Assembly (NCBI GenBank): GCA_951640165.1
Contig: OX621257.1
Location: 5,219,201 to 5,283,200, forward strand
Origin: Pseudoips prasinana
Taxonomy: Eukaryota > Arthropoda > Insecta > Lepidoptera > Nolidae
DNA: 64,000 nucleotides
Reading direction: 5' to 3'
A program made the translations under genes and the position numbers. Below the pieces are notes generated by a model. It ran no database searches. It saw only the letters and a program-made list of their open reading frames with translations, and was not told where the DNA came from. The first letter of the stretch is position 1, and every line of letters starts with the position of its first letter. Shown one piece after another: positions 1 to 9,356 of this stretch.

Positions 1-27
1 AACGCGGGTAAAACCACACACAGCTAG
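1..27 (+). repeat. Helitron-like 3' terminus fragment
   Basis: The first bases read as a GC-rich 'cgcgggtaaaacc' end followed by CTAG and T. This is the same terminus seen on the Helitron-like units at 16210-16524 and 18413-18541. The rest of the copy lies outside the window. Confidence 0.4.
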
Positions 28-60
28 TTTATAATATGTATGTATTTAGAAATATACAAG

Positions 61-312
61 TATAATAATAATATCTAGGGACAATGTCACACAGATCATC
101 CTAGCCCCAAACTAAGCAAAGCCTGTACTATGGGTACCAGGCGACGATATACATACTTATATAGATAGATAAATACTTAAATACATAGAAAACATCCATG
201 ACTCAGAAGCAAATATTCGTGCTCATCACACAAATATTTGCACTTACCGGGATTCGAACCCAGGACCACCAGCTTCGTAGGCAGGAGCACTACCAACTAG
301 GCTACGGTGTTT
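61..312 (-). repeat. tRNA-derived SINE, family A, full copy
   Basis: Read on the minus strand, a tRNA-like head with B box 'gggttcgaatcccgg' (about 246-312) leads into a body containing 'gtgatgagcacgaatatt'. It ends in a tail 'gctaggatgatctgtgtg' followed by ATT-type repeats. Other copies lie at 642-786/1155-1250, 14925-15165 and 29050-29305. The tRNA part shows no clear cloverleaf outside this SINE context, so it is not called as a tRNA gene. Confidence 0.85.
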
Positions 313-344
313 ATCAGATATCTGGTTGCCATAGGACAGGCTCT

Positions 345-570
345 GCCTTCCCCGGGTGAGAGTCTCGCGGACGCTCAGTGTACAGCGGGGGTACTGGCGA
401 GATTGTTCACGGGTACCCAGAGCCCCGCTACAGGCACTGCGAGGCTGGCTACCGTGGTGGTTTTAGTGGGTTGAGCCCCACACCACGTGCGACTAGAGCA
501 TTTCCACCACATAAAAAAGGCTCTGCCTAGTTTGGGATCAATCGACAGTGTGTTAATTGTCCCAAGATTG
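345..570. repeat. dispersed repeat shared with 48600-48731 and 49015-49130
   Basis: The block with 'gtgtacagcgggggtactgg' and the following 'aggctggctaccgtggtggt' recurs nearly unchanged near 48640. The part with 'gagcatttccaccac' recurs near 49050. The open frame across it (375-626) carries no recognisable domain. The class of element is unknown. Confidence 0.5.
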
Positions 571-641
571 ATGAGCTCTCGATAGGAACGAAGCATTGTA
601 ATTGGCAACACTTGACACGCCATCATGATAGTTACTTTTGA

Positions 642-786
642 TTTTGGTAGCGCTCCTGCCTACGAAGCTGGTGGTCCTGGGATCGAATCCCGGTAAGTGC
701 AAATATTTGTGTGATGAGCACGAATATTGGTTTCTGAGTCATGGGTGTTTTCTATGTATTTAGTATTTATCTACCTATATAAGTAT
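642..786 (+). repeat. SINE family A, 5' half (split copy)
   Basis: The tRNA-like head and body run in the plus direction and stop abruptly at 'ctatataagtatg'. The matching 3' half resumes at 1155. The piece between them (787-1154) is therefore inserted material. Confidence 0.8.
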
Positions 787-975
787 GCAAAATTTGAAGT
801 AAATCAATGCAGTACTTTTTAGCCCGGGGATACATACAGACAAACAAACAAAAATTCTATAAACTATATTTTTGGCTTCGATATCGAATGTAGATCATGC
901 CCCAAGTATCCTTTAAAAAACTATTCAATGTACAGTTTTGCCTTTCCTACGATTTTATTATATGTATATAGAAAT
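787..975 (-). mobile_element. truncated Helitron-like unit inside SINE A
   Basis: It shares 'gaagtaaatc', 'cccggggatacatacagac', 'tttttggcttcgatatcga' and 'cctacgattttattatatg' with the longer Helitron-like copies at 18086-18412, 49378-49685 and 61548-61872. The hairpin/CTAG end is missing here. Confidence 0.6.
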
Positions 976-1074
976 TCAGTTGTATGATATAATATATATG
1001 GGCCAGCTGTTGGCGTGGTTAGCAGATGCCTTTCACTAGGACTGATATTTGTGTGAATGTACACGTCTGTTTGA

Positions 1075-1154
1075 TCTGTCATCATCATGTAAGCCAAAGT
1101 ATCTCCACTGCTGGACAAAAGCCTCCCCAAAGAATAGGCGATATGCCATAATCG
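1075..1154 (-). repeat. 3'-end fragment of RTE-derived short element
   Basis: The tcatcatcat repeat followed by 'ctccactgctggacaaaagc' is the 3' end shared by the full RTE at 23111-26279 and its short derivatives. It joins the SINE A tail directly at 'ataatcgtcgcctgg'. Confidence 0.6.
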
Positions 1155-1250
1155 TCGCCTGGTCCCTATAGTACAATGTTTGCTTAGTTTGGGGCTAGGA
1201 TGATCTGTGTGACATTGTCCCTAGATATTATTATTATTTTTTTTTTATTT
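1155..1250 (+). repeat. SINE family A, 3' half of split copy
   Basis: This is the tail 'gcttagtttggggctaggat' followed by ATT repeats. It completes the SINE that begins at 642. Confidence 0.75.
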
Positions 1251-1372
1251 ATTTATTAGGATCAACCAACAAAGATAACACAACGCTTGGTTTAATATAA
1301 CTACAGGTACCCAGTTCCTATGCATCTTTAATTTTGGAAAATCACATTGTGCAAATTGTTGTTAAATTAATA

Positions 1373-1620
1373 ATAATAATATCCTCGGACATTATTCACA
1401 CACGCCCATCTGATTCCAAACTAAGCAGAGCTTGTACTATGGAAACCAGATAACTGTTATACTACAAATACTACTTTTCTTTTGTAAATACCTACTTATA
1501 TAGATAATTACACCCAGACTCAGGATAAACAGACATGTTCACAAATATCTGTCCTAGGTGGGAATCGAACCCACTACCTCCGGCGTGAAAAGCAAGCATT
1601 TGCCACCCACGCCAACAAGC
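1373..1620 (-). repeat. tRNA-derived SINE, family B
   Basis: The minus strand shows a tRNA-like head 'ttggcgtgggtggcaaatgc', B box 'gtgggttcgattcccac', a body with 'catgtctgtttatcctgag' and the tail 'gcttagtttggaatcagatg'. The tail resembles that of family A while the head is different. Other B copies are at 16770-17035 and 42300-42515. Confidence 0.75.
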
Positions 1621-1742
1621 CCTCTAACGAACGAAAAACAATATTTCCATATGATCAAAACATAAGTCACAATCTAATAATCTATTCAGGATTACTTCTA
1701 AAACACCAACAATCTCGCAGTACTAGATAGTAATCACCATAA

Positions 1743-2178
1743 GGCCTGAAACTGCGTTAAGCGGGCGCCCGCGACGGGCAACCGTCGCGTGTCTTCGCGC
1801 GTGGACACGCGGGTGGGCTGTGTGGGAACGCGACGGTGCCCAGCGCGGGGACCCGTCGCGGTCACCGGATTATTCTTTTTAACGCACTTCCACAATTACC
1901 CTTTCTGTATCGAAATACATTGTCCCTCATTTTCTCCAGGCGTGCGTGCGACCCGTAGCACCTAGCGAATAGCGTTATTAACTGAACAAGCCCGTGTGTG
2001 TAAGCGCTAGCCGGCACCGCGCGTGGCTCCGCGACGGGTTCCGTCACACGGAGGCGGGCCCCGTTGCGTGGGTGCGGGGCGCGCCTCTCCGTGACGCGGA
2101 CGTGCGCCCGCACAGGTCCCCGTGACGGAGCAATTTTGTATGAACCGCGCGGGTGCCCGCTTAACGCAGTTTTAGGCC
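1743..2178. mobile_element. GC-rich PIF/Harbinger-type MITE
   Basis: A 436-bp unit has ~30-bp terminal inverted repeats ('ggcctgaaactgcgttaagc' on the left; the right end begins 'ggcctaaaactgcgttaagc' when reverse-complemented). It is flanked by TAA at 1740-1742 and 2179-2181, the 3-bp duplication typical of PIF/Harbinger. The interior is far richer in G+C and CpG than its surroundings. The open frame at 1862-2233 overlaps the MITE and is judged non-coding. Confidence 0.8.
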
Positions 2179-2560
2179 TAACCAACAACTTTTGTTCTAC
2201 AACTTTTGATAATTTGTTACATTTTATTTTCATACAAAAATAAGTAAGTATTAATTTGATTTCCCACTTGAATGTTTATAACTCTACGAGCATTGCAAAG
2301 ACGCGCACACGCGCGCCAACGTAGCGTCGCGTCTTTCGCGCGTCGTTCTTTCGTTTACGAATAGACTTACAAATGTCACCTCAGTATAACAAAAACTTTT
2401 AAAAACATTTCTTTTTTGTGTATTATATCATAAGCAACAATAGTTGTTGCTTATGATGTAAGCAATTTAATCCTGCGATGTTGATGGTGTTTTAGAAATA
2501 ACCCCTTCAAGTTCTAACTATTTACTAGCGCTGTTTATAGTCTATGTGAATAAATCCTTT

Positions 2561-3127
2561 TTAGGGTTCCGTAGCCAAATGGCAAAAAACGGAACCCTTG
2601 TAGATTCGTGTCTGTCCGTCCGTATATCACAGCCATTTTTTTCCGAAACTATAAGAGCTGTACTGTTGAAACTTGGTAATTAGATGTATTCTGTGAACCA
2701 CATTAAGATTTTTAAAAAATAGAAAGATAATAATAATTTTGGGGGATCCCCATAAATAAAACTGAAACTCATATTTTTTTTTAATCGTACCCATTTATGT
2801 GGGGTATCTAGATAGGTCTTCAAAAATGATATTGAGGTTCCTAATGTCATTTGAATAGTTTGCGCGAGAGACACTTCCAAAGTGGAAAAATGAGTGACCC
2901 CCCCCCCTGTAACTTATAAAATAAGAGAATGATAAAACTAAAAAAAATATATGATGTATACATTACCATGTAAACTAACAACGAAAATTGGTTTGAACGA
3001 AATCTAGTAAGTAGTTTTTGTTTTAATGCGTCATAAATCGTAAACCGCAATTTACCTTTAATCAACTGAAATACTTGCTGCTGTGGAACCCTTCATGGGC
3101 GAGTCCGACTCGCACTTGGCCGGTTTT
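2561..3127 (+). repeat. lepidopteran 'gggttccgtagcc' interspersed repeat
   Basis: It starts with 'tagggttccgtagccaaatg' and ends 'gactcgcacttggccgg'. I recognise this pattern as a common interspersed repeat of moth and butterfly genomes. It contains a C homopolymer at 2898-2907. No coding potential is seen and the transposon class is unknown to me. Confidence 0.65.
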
Positions 3128-3129
3128 TT

Positions 3130-3770
3130 TATTTTCATTTTGTTTATTAAATCGCACCGAGCGATCAGACCGCTACATGTAAAATATTGTTAAACATGTT
3201 CATATTTCATTGTATTTATTTATTTATTCTTTATTGCACACAGAAATACATATTCATATAAAACATTAGAGCTAGCAGTACACAGGCGAGCTTAACTCAA
3301 CTATGAGTTCTCTTCCAGCAAACCTTTGTCAGAGTGAGAGCTTAAATGAGATGGGTTAGAAACAGTGCACAACAATTAAACTTAAAAATAATAACAAAAC
3401 AGAATTTACCAGTGGTAAATAAATATATACATAAACCTGCTTACTAATACTACATACTAAGTTACTTACGTAACTACATACGCATTGTATATTATTATTT
3501 TGTGTACACTCAGGAGCTACTTGCTAAGTTTATATCTCCCCGCTTAATTAATGTAAGCCACTAACGTAATCAAGTTAGTAATGTACACAATAATCGATCA
3601 CCGTCTGTTTGTTCATCGAACAGTATTAATTTGTACATCAATCATAGAGAACATAAATAGAGACTATCTATTTTCACAATGTTTTGATAGCAAAGTTCAG
3701 GAAACTCCAACTGACAGATCGTTTACTGGGTCAAAGTTTGATCCTGCTGCGTCAGCGTAAACCCATCGAC
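3130..3770. other. AT-rich stretch without recognised feature
   Basis: The part with 'ttattctttattgcacacag' (3225-3300) looks like a LINE 3' tail, but no coding remnant is attached. Nothing else is supported. Confidence 0.4.
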
Positions 3771-3774
3771 TGAT

Positions 3775-4142
3775 GACATGATGTCCTCTCGGCCGTTTTC
3801 GACCACGGCGGCCATTCTCAATGGTGATTAGCCAATTGCGCTGGACATATCATAGTCCACAAGTGTGTGCGCAAACACTGGGGCACTTTCTATTCCATCA
3901 CTCTTATGATCCAATGGGACGACTAGCGACACGACCGGGAAGGGGTCAGGTACAGGACCGACGGCTTTGCGTGCTCTCCGAGGCACGGCTGTATAATACC
4001 GCCAACTCCCAGACTTCGGGCTGATACTGAGAAATTACTTTTTACGAAAAACTCCCAAAATCACTTTTTGGCCCGACCCGGGATTTGAACCCAGTACCTC
4101 ATTGTCTGCGGTTGAACACGCTACAGCTAGACCAACGAGTCT
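3775..4142 (-). repeat. tRNA-derived SINE, family C
   Basis: The tRNA-like head lies on the right (about 4075-4142, B box 'gggttcaaatcccgggtcg' on the minus strand). The body contains 'cgtgcctcggagagcac' and the left end is 'ggccgccgtggtcg'. The best copy is 50085-50460. Other copies are 31965-32190, its mirror, and the one split by the RTE at 22990-23100/26290-26530. Confidence 0.8.
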
Positions 4143-4159
4143 ACTAGTCTAGCAGCAAA

Positions 4160-4360
4160 ATTACGCGGGTAACACCGCGGGGCACAGCTAGTCTACTATA
4201 TAAAAATAATTCGGGTTTTCCTTCCTGACGCTATAACTCCAGAACGCACGAACCGATTTCCACGGGTTTGCATTCGTTGGAAAGGTCTCGGGCTCCGTGA
4301 GGTTCATAGCAAAGAAAATTTATAAAATTTAACGCGGGTAACACCGCGGGGTACACCTAG
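4160..4360 (+). mobile_element. two head-to-tail Helitron-like ends
   Basis: A 3' terminus (hairpin-type 'gcgggtaacaccgc', then CTAG at 4188-4191) is followed at once by TC at 4192-4193. This starts a second short unit of 169 bp ending with its own 'gcgggtaacaccgcgg' and CTAG at 4357-4360. TC start, hairpin, CTAG end and insertion before T are the Helitron hallmarks. Confidence 0.55.
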
Positions 4361-4419
4361 TTATCTATATAATAATATATTTACAAAAGAAAAATAGTAT
4401 ATGTAGTATATCAGTTATC

Positions 4420-4503
4420 TGGTTTCCATAGTACAAGTTCTGCTTAGTTTGGGATCAGATGACCGTGTGTTAATAATGTCCTAGGATTATTATTATTATT
4501 ATC
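4420..4503 (+). repeat. SINE family B tail with ATT repeat
   Basis: The tail 'gcttagtttgggatcagatg' runs into an ATT repeat at 4482-4503. The R4/Dong-type LINE begins right after it, so this repeat probably served as the LINE's target. Confidence 0.65.
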
Positions 4504-4629
4504 ATTTATTCCAACATCTTTCTTATTAAATACATTTTAAAATATATAAAAAGACAGAAATTAACATTTTGAAATATAAAAAATAGGATTTGCAACCGGC
4601 AGCAGGAACAGGGTCTATGCTACCGGAGG

Positions 4630-5035
4630 TTACGGCTCTAGAGACAGGAACCTCCTGACAAAGCGGGCCGTGTCCAAAAGGACCGCTTTTTGGATCTTGT
4701 TCTTGACCCAACCGCCTAACGCCAGCCTCTTTAGGTGTTTTTCGAAGCTCTTTGCTATTAATCCATTACCAGAAACGACTATCGGTACAATGATAGCTGA
4801 GTCAACATCCCACATGCTGACAATCTCCCGCGCAAGATCCAAATATTTAATATCTTTTTCTTTTTCAGCCTTCAAAAGATTGTCATCATGCGGGATGGTA
4901 ACATCAACCATCACTGTGCAGCGTTCTTGTCGATCTATCATTACAATATCAGGTTTGTTGGCAATCACAGTCCTGTCTGTAATGATAGATCCCAGTATAA
5001 CGTGATAGTACCATTATCCAGAACTGGCGCCGGTG
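4630..5035 (-). pseudogene. R4/Dong LINE C-terminal endonuclease domain
   Basis: The frame contains 'NKPDIVMIDRQ', 'VMVDVTIPHD', 'KYLDLAREI' and 'IQKAVLLDTARFVRRFL'. These are the signature blocks of the PD-(D/E)xK endonuclease that ends R4/Dong-type LINE proteins and nicks the target for priming. Just upstream, 'PVLDNGTITLYW' is in another frame, so a single-base shift lies near 4975-4985. The upstream residues continue in the piece at 6291-6421. After the stop a short 3' UTR runs to the ATT repeat at about 4503. It is non-functional because of the shift and the insertions. Confidence 0.75.
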
Positions 5036-5486
5036 AAAAATGAAAATGAAAAACATTTAATTCAGCCCAACACACAAGAAAATGAGGAGTACAAATATAC
5101 AACACACAGTTCTACAAGACATAACATACCTAGATTTGAAGAAAATACACACACAATTACGATTCTTGCATGTTCTGCCGAAAGGGTCACCACCTCAGCA
5201 CTAGCTAGGTGGGTTACACCTAGCGCTGGTTTTCAGTTGGCCACCCTGGAAGTCACGCACGGACGGGGGTAGTGCTAGTACGATACTAAATGTTTATTTA
5301 ATATAATAGATACATAAATATATAACGAACGACGAAAGGCAAGCAATTACCAACCACGCCAACCGGCCCATTGCACGAATTAAATACCTAATTTAATTTT
5401 ATACTATAAATATAAACATAATTTTTTTACTATTTCTTATTAAATGAATGATACATTTATATTTACATCCTCATACTCATCCTCAT
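5036..5486. other. left part of compound insertion in the LINE
   Basis: An AT-rich segment carries a SINE B head remnant on the minus strand (about 5335-5372, 'ccaaccacgccaaccggcc'). A GC-richer patch at 5170-5270 ('agctaggtgggttacaccta') is not recognised. No coding remnant is seen. Confidence 0.4.
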
Positions 5487-5755
5487 ACTCACTGCTGTGT
5501 GGTGACGGCGACAAATATCAGAATCAGAATATCATCACCCCATCTCATCCCGTGGGGGGCGTAGAAGTCGACCCGAGGGAATATCTACCAGAGGACGGGA
5601 AGCAGCTTCCTTCTGAGTACTACGACCATCATACTGCGATCGCCAACCCGCCTGCCAAGCGTGGCGATTATGGCATATCCCCTCAAGATGATTCTTGAGG
5701 GAGGCTTGTCCAGCAGTGGACTTATTTAAGCTGTAATGATGATGATGATGACTCA
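5487..5755 (+). mobile_element. RTE-derived short non-autonomous element
   Basis: It begins 'ctgtgtggtgacggcgac', carries 'ccatctcatcccgtgggggg' and 'gcgatcgccaacccgcctgc', and ends 'gtccagcagtggactt' with a (gat)n tail. The first ~200 bp match the 5' end of the full RTE (26279 downwards on the minus strand, into its first codons). The last ~50 bp match that RTE's 3' end. The whole middle of the RTE is missing. Confidence 0.8.
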
Positions 5756-6290
5756 TTTTGTTTGTTTAACAAAAATAACTTTAACTTAACCCTAAAACGG
5801 TTAATACTTTGCAGCTGTCTAATTGGCGGTGGAATGTTATTCCAAATCTTAGACGCTGAGTATTTGAAATTGCCACGAAATGAAGCTGTTTTGTGTGGAG
5901 GGATGGTCAGTGGATGCGTGCACCGTCTAGCTTCATACTGTCGGTGACTATTTACCCAAGCTAGGTTTGAGTATAGATACGAAGGATTTTTGGTAGTGAT
6001 CACACCGAACAGAAGGCAAGCAAGGTTTAACTTTCGGCGTAGTTTCATTTTGAGTGCATTATGCTTATTCAAGTACGGGGTAACATAGCTCCTGGGTGGT
6101 ATGTTGAAGCAAAATCTAGCACACGCGTTCTGAACCCTCTGTAGCAGCTTCTCTGTACGAGCTAGTAATCTAGGACCATAAACAGCATCGCAATAATTTA
6201 ATTAAGATAAAACAACCGACTCTACTAATTGTATACGTAGCTGCTCACTTAAAAAAGGACGCATTTTATATATTATAAATGTGCATACCT
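5756..6290 (-). pseudogene. CR1/jockey-like LINE, C-terminal fragment
   Basis: The minus-strand frames read 'LLQRVQNACARFCF', 'SNLAWVNSHRQYEARR' and 'ASKIWNNIPPPIRQLQSI', then 'RFRVKLKLFLL' and a stop. This is the usual end of the reverse transcriptase protein of CR1/jockey-type LINEs, after the thumb. A stop interrupts the frame before 'LNYCDAVYGPRLLART'. It is 5'-truncated and forms the right part of the insertion that separates two Dong pieces. A related tail is found at 33486-33690. Confidence 0.65.
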
Positions 6291-6421
6291 GTAATAAGGC
6301 ACCTCTGAAGCTACAAGTCCATGTCGCAGAGCAAGTTGTTGATGAATAATCCTGGCTACAAGGTTGTGTCTGTGCAAATATTCACCATTTGCTAGTCGAG
6401 AACAACCGGAGACAATTCTGG
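6291..6421 (-). pseudogene. R4/Dong LINE, linker piece
   Basis: The minus-strand translation 'IVSGCSRLANGEYLHRHN' and 'LALRHGLVASEVPYYRY' supplies the second half of the CCHC-like motif. It also supplies the stretch that normally lies between the reverse transcriptase and the endonuclease of R4/Dong elements. Upstream the sequence should join 'VCRACHRP' near 7030; downstream it should join 'SPAPVLDN' near 5030. Both joins are broken by insertions. Confidence 0.7.
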
Positions 6422-7014
6422 TAGAGAAAGTATCAGACATAGTTTTATTCGCTGATGATACGTCGCTCATATATAAAGTAAATAGGAAGGATAAAGATCT
6501 TATTGAGTATAATAAAACACTCAGCCTTATATCAGAATGGTTTTCGGCAAATAACCTCTTTTTAAATGCAGGGAAAACTAAATGCATCAGGTTCTCATTG
6601 CCGAATGTGCCTCAAATTGTACTAACAGTTGCACTTAATGCGAAAATATTAGATTTAGTCCCATCGACCGTATTTTTAGGATTGACACTTGATTCAAAAT
6701 TGCAATGGGGTCCTCAGATTGAAAAGTTAGCAGGTAAATTAAGTTCGGCTTCCGATGCTGTCTGGAAAATAAGACATTTGTCAGATGAACAAACTGCTAG
6801 ATTAGTGTATTTCGCGTACTTTCATAGCATTATGTCGTATGGCATTCTGCTGTGGGGTTCGGCGGCTGTCATAGGTACTATTTTTGTATTGCAGAAAAGA
6901 GCAGCCAGAGCCATTTATGGTTTAGGCAGTCGCGATTCTTTGCGAAATTTGTTTAAAGAAATAAATATACTTAATGTGCCATCGGAATATATATATATAT
7001 ATATATATATATGA
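6422..7014 (+). pseudogene. CR1/jockey-like LINE reverse transcriptase fragment
   Basis: An open frame of about 195 codons begins inside the palm with 'DIVLFADDTSLIYKV' (the FADD catalytic pair). It continues through 'FLNAGKTKCIRFSLP', 'FLGLTLDSKLQWGPQI' and 'SIMSYGILLWGSAA' to 'LFKEINILNVPSEYIYI', where it runs into a TA repeat and ends. A second copy of the downstream half is at 52036-52535 and keeps the true C terminus. Truncated at both ends, it sits in opposite orientation within the Dong LINE. The TA repeat may be where the 3' part was lost. Confidence 0.75.
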
Positions 7015-7015
7015 C

Positions 7016-8062
7016 GGCGACGACGATATATGGGCGATGACATGCTCGACAAACAACGTTTGTGCCATCTTTTAGAATATGTCTCCGGTAGTTTCTCGTC
7101 ATCATAACTTCATCCATAATTGCACAGACAAAACCCTCAGTCTCAGCAAATAGTTCAGCGCATCGTAGTCAAGCCCCAGATGCAAGCAGATCCACATCGG
7201 GTGCGTGAAGAGCACGATAAAACCTGTCATGTAACTCCTTGCTCTACCACACTGCCCTGCGATCATCAGTGCTAATAAGTACCACAGGTTTACGCCAGTT
7301 TTCTTTTGCCATTGACAGCGGGGTTAGGCCTTTATCTACAGCAACTACCTCCGCATGCATACCCCCCGTGACAGCGGCGCGGAGAAAGTACTCCCTGAGG
7401 TTACACAACTCGCGGTTATGTAGGTTCTTGGCGTTTAAAAAGCCTCGACCCCCACATTTCCGCGGGAGTACAGCCTCATCACCGATGAACGAGGATGATG
7501 CATGCGGCATGCAGTTAGCAGTAGACGGACCGTCCGATCCAGGGTTTCTAATTCAGCTTGGGTCCACTTGAGTATGCCGAAGGAGTACATCAACACTGGC
7601 ATAACCCAGCCATTGAACCACCCACCTTGTTTCCACCTGTTAAAAGACTTCAGAACTTTTTTAAGGTGGGACAGAAAGCGCTCCCGCAATGACTGTTTTA
7701 CATCAGTATCATTGATGCCCAATGCCCCGTCATACCCAAGTATCTATAAGTCTCGGTCTCGCAGAGGGACCTAAGGTGAATGGAATCTGAAAGTTGAATT
7801 CCTTCAGATTGCATTATGTGCCCATGTTCTACATGCATAACCGCACACTTGTCAATACCAAACTCCATCCTGATAGAGTTACTAAAATTTTCAGTAACCT
7901 TTAGTAAACCTGTCAATTGAGAGTTGGTAGAAGCAAATATTTTTAGGTCATACATATAGAACAAGCGTGATATGATTTGACCTCCTCTGCGCAACCGATA
8001 GCCTAATCCTGATTTCTCAAGCAATGTGCTTAAGGGATTCAAGGCTAGGCAGAACCATAGTG
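7016..8062 (-). pseudogene. R4/Dong LINE, reverse transcriptase palm to CCHC
   Basis: Minus-strand blocks in order are 'LWFCLALNPLSTLLEKSG', 'FYMYDLKIFASTNSQL', 'IDKCAVMHVEHGH', 'YRYLGM', then 'SFGILKWTQAELETLDR', 'RKCGGRGFLNAKNLHNRE', 'ETEGFVCAIMDEVM' and 'VCRACHRP'. The catalytic box of this family normally reads YMDD; here it is YMYD, so an essential aspartate is lost. Frame changes near 7710 and 7500 and a stop further on add to the damage. The 5' side joins the piece at 11694 exactly when the copia element and one copy of its duplication are removed. Confidence 0.75.
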
Positions 8063-8067
8063 AACTT

Positions 8068-8291
8068 TGTTAGATGGTAGGGTTTATTGGCCCTACCAAT
8101 ATTAACTCAAATGTAAACACGAGTGATCTTCTACATTTATATTATTTTATAATATTACACAGAAAAATACATCAACAGCTTGACACAGAAAAGAGGAACA
8201 TTTTGTTTCTTATTATTTTTTATATATTGACACATTGTCAAAACTCATATAAAAAATAACCAAATGAGATTACAAGCTCATTACTTCAACA
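8068..8291 (-). repeat. copia 3' LTR
   Basis: 224 bp, starting 'tgttagatggtagggtttat' and ending 'attacttcaaca' on the plus strand. It is nearly identical to 11465-11688. An open frame across it is not a gene. Confidence 0.92.
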
Positions 8292-8301
8292 CTCCTCATT
8301 A
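8292..8301 (-). other. copia polypurine tract
   Basis: On the minus strand the bases just before the 3' LTR read 'aatgaggag', a short purine run. This is the expected primer site for plus-strand DNA synthesis. Confidence 0.6.
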
Positions 8302-8320
8302 ATCTCATACGAACTGGCTC

Positions 8321-8697
8321 TCTACTCTTCACTCATTCAACACCCAACCCCATGCTTCTCAAACACCATTCATACTTACATCTCAACAATGCCTTGGTCA
8401 ACACATCTGCTACCATTCGCGCTGTCTCCTTGTATGATAATTTTATAACACCATTTGCTACTGTCTCCCTTACGAAATAATGTCGTACGTCAACGTGTTT
8501 GGTACGTTGATGGTGCACAGGGTTCTTGGTTATAGCCATTGCTGATTGACTATCAGTGAAAATAGCTATTGTAGGCAACGTTTGTCCCATCTCTGATAAA
8601 AATCTTTTTATAAATACCGCTACCTTTGCTGCTTCAGATAGCGCAACTTATTCTGCCTCCGCAGTTGACTGTTTCTTAGTTTCTTGCTTTCCCAAGA
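8321..8697 (-). pseudogene. copia RNase H remnant
   Basis: The minus-strand frame contains 'KKQSTAEAE', then a stop where the family has tyrosine, then 'VALSEAAK', 'IFTDSQSAMAITKNPVHH', 'RTKHVDVRHYFVRE' and 'ARMVADVLTKAL'. These are the RNase H blocks that close copia polyproteins. The stop and the loss of the upstream reverse transcriptase make it non-functional. It ends about 30 bp before the polypurine tract. Confidence 0.85.
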
Positions 8698-9356
8698 TAT
8701 TGCTCAAAATAATCAATGCCTCGTCTTTGACTAAAACCTCTTGCAACTACGTGACGTGCCTTGTAACGCTTTTTTCTCCCGGCCTCTTCTTTAATTCTAA
8801 AACTCAATTTAGAATTTACGATGTTGCAAGACTGGTGGTTCTACTAATTTCCACGTCTGGTTTTTCTTAAGCGCGTCCAGCTCCTCCTTAATAGCAGCTC
8901 CCCACATTTCTTTGTCTCTACGAGATAATGCCTCTTCTACAGTTAGTGGATCATTCTCTGCTGTAACAGCTTCATAGGTAATATGATCAGGAAATTCCAC
9001 AGGCTTCCTGTTTCTAAGCGGATATCTCCTTTCTTCCACTACAGGATCTGCTTCGATTTCACTGAGAATTCCTTCATCTGGTCTCTCTTCAAAGGATGCC
9101 CCCTGTTCATCTTGTTCATCATATTCAACTACTATGCTATCTCTATCACTTTGTAAATTGATTATGGACTCTTCTCTGGGAGCAGTTTGACTAGCATCAT
9201 TGTTTTCCTGGTGAATAATTCCAGATTCCCGTAATTCTACAGGATTAGTCTTAGTGTGATGCATCTGGTTTTCGAAAAACACTACATTTCGGGCTCTATG
9301 CATTTTTCCATTCGTAGGATCAAATAATCTGTATCCTTTGGATTCGTTACAGTATC
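8698..9356 (-). pseudogene. copia integrase C-terminus and start of reverse transcriptase
   Basis: After a frameshift near 9357 the frame resumes with 'GYCNESKGYRLFDPTNGK'. It passes an acidic linker and 'RRYPLRNRKPVEFPDH', then 'MWGAAIKEELDALKKNQT', the usual entry to the copia reverse transcriptase. Past a second frame change, 'KARHVVARGFSQRRG' and 'IDYFEQY' are seen. The sequence then jumps to RNase H at about 8697. The palm with its catalytic aspartates is therefore deleted, not just mutated. Confidence 0.82.

Noticed and set aside
246..312. tRNA-like block with B box, and similar blocks at 15097-15165, 29232-29300, 49160-49235 and 50090-50160
   Set aside because: Each is the head of a SINE with a body and tail repeated elsewhere in the window. 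None stands alone as a tRNA gene.
1862..2233. 123-codon minus-strand reading frame
   Set aside because: It lies almost wholly within the GC-rich MITE. The frame is open because of base composition and shows no domain.
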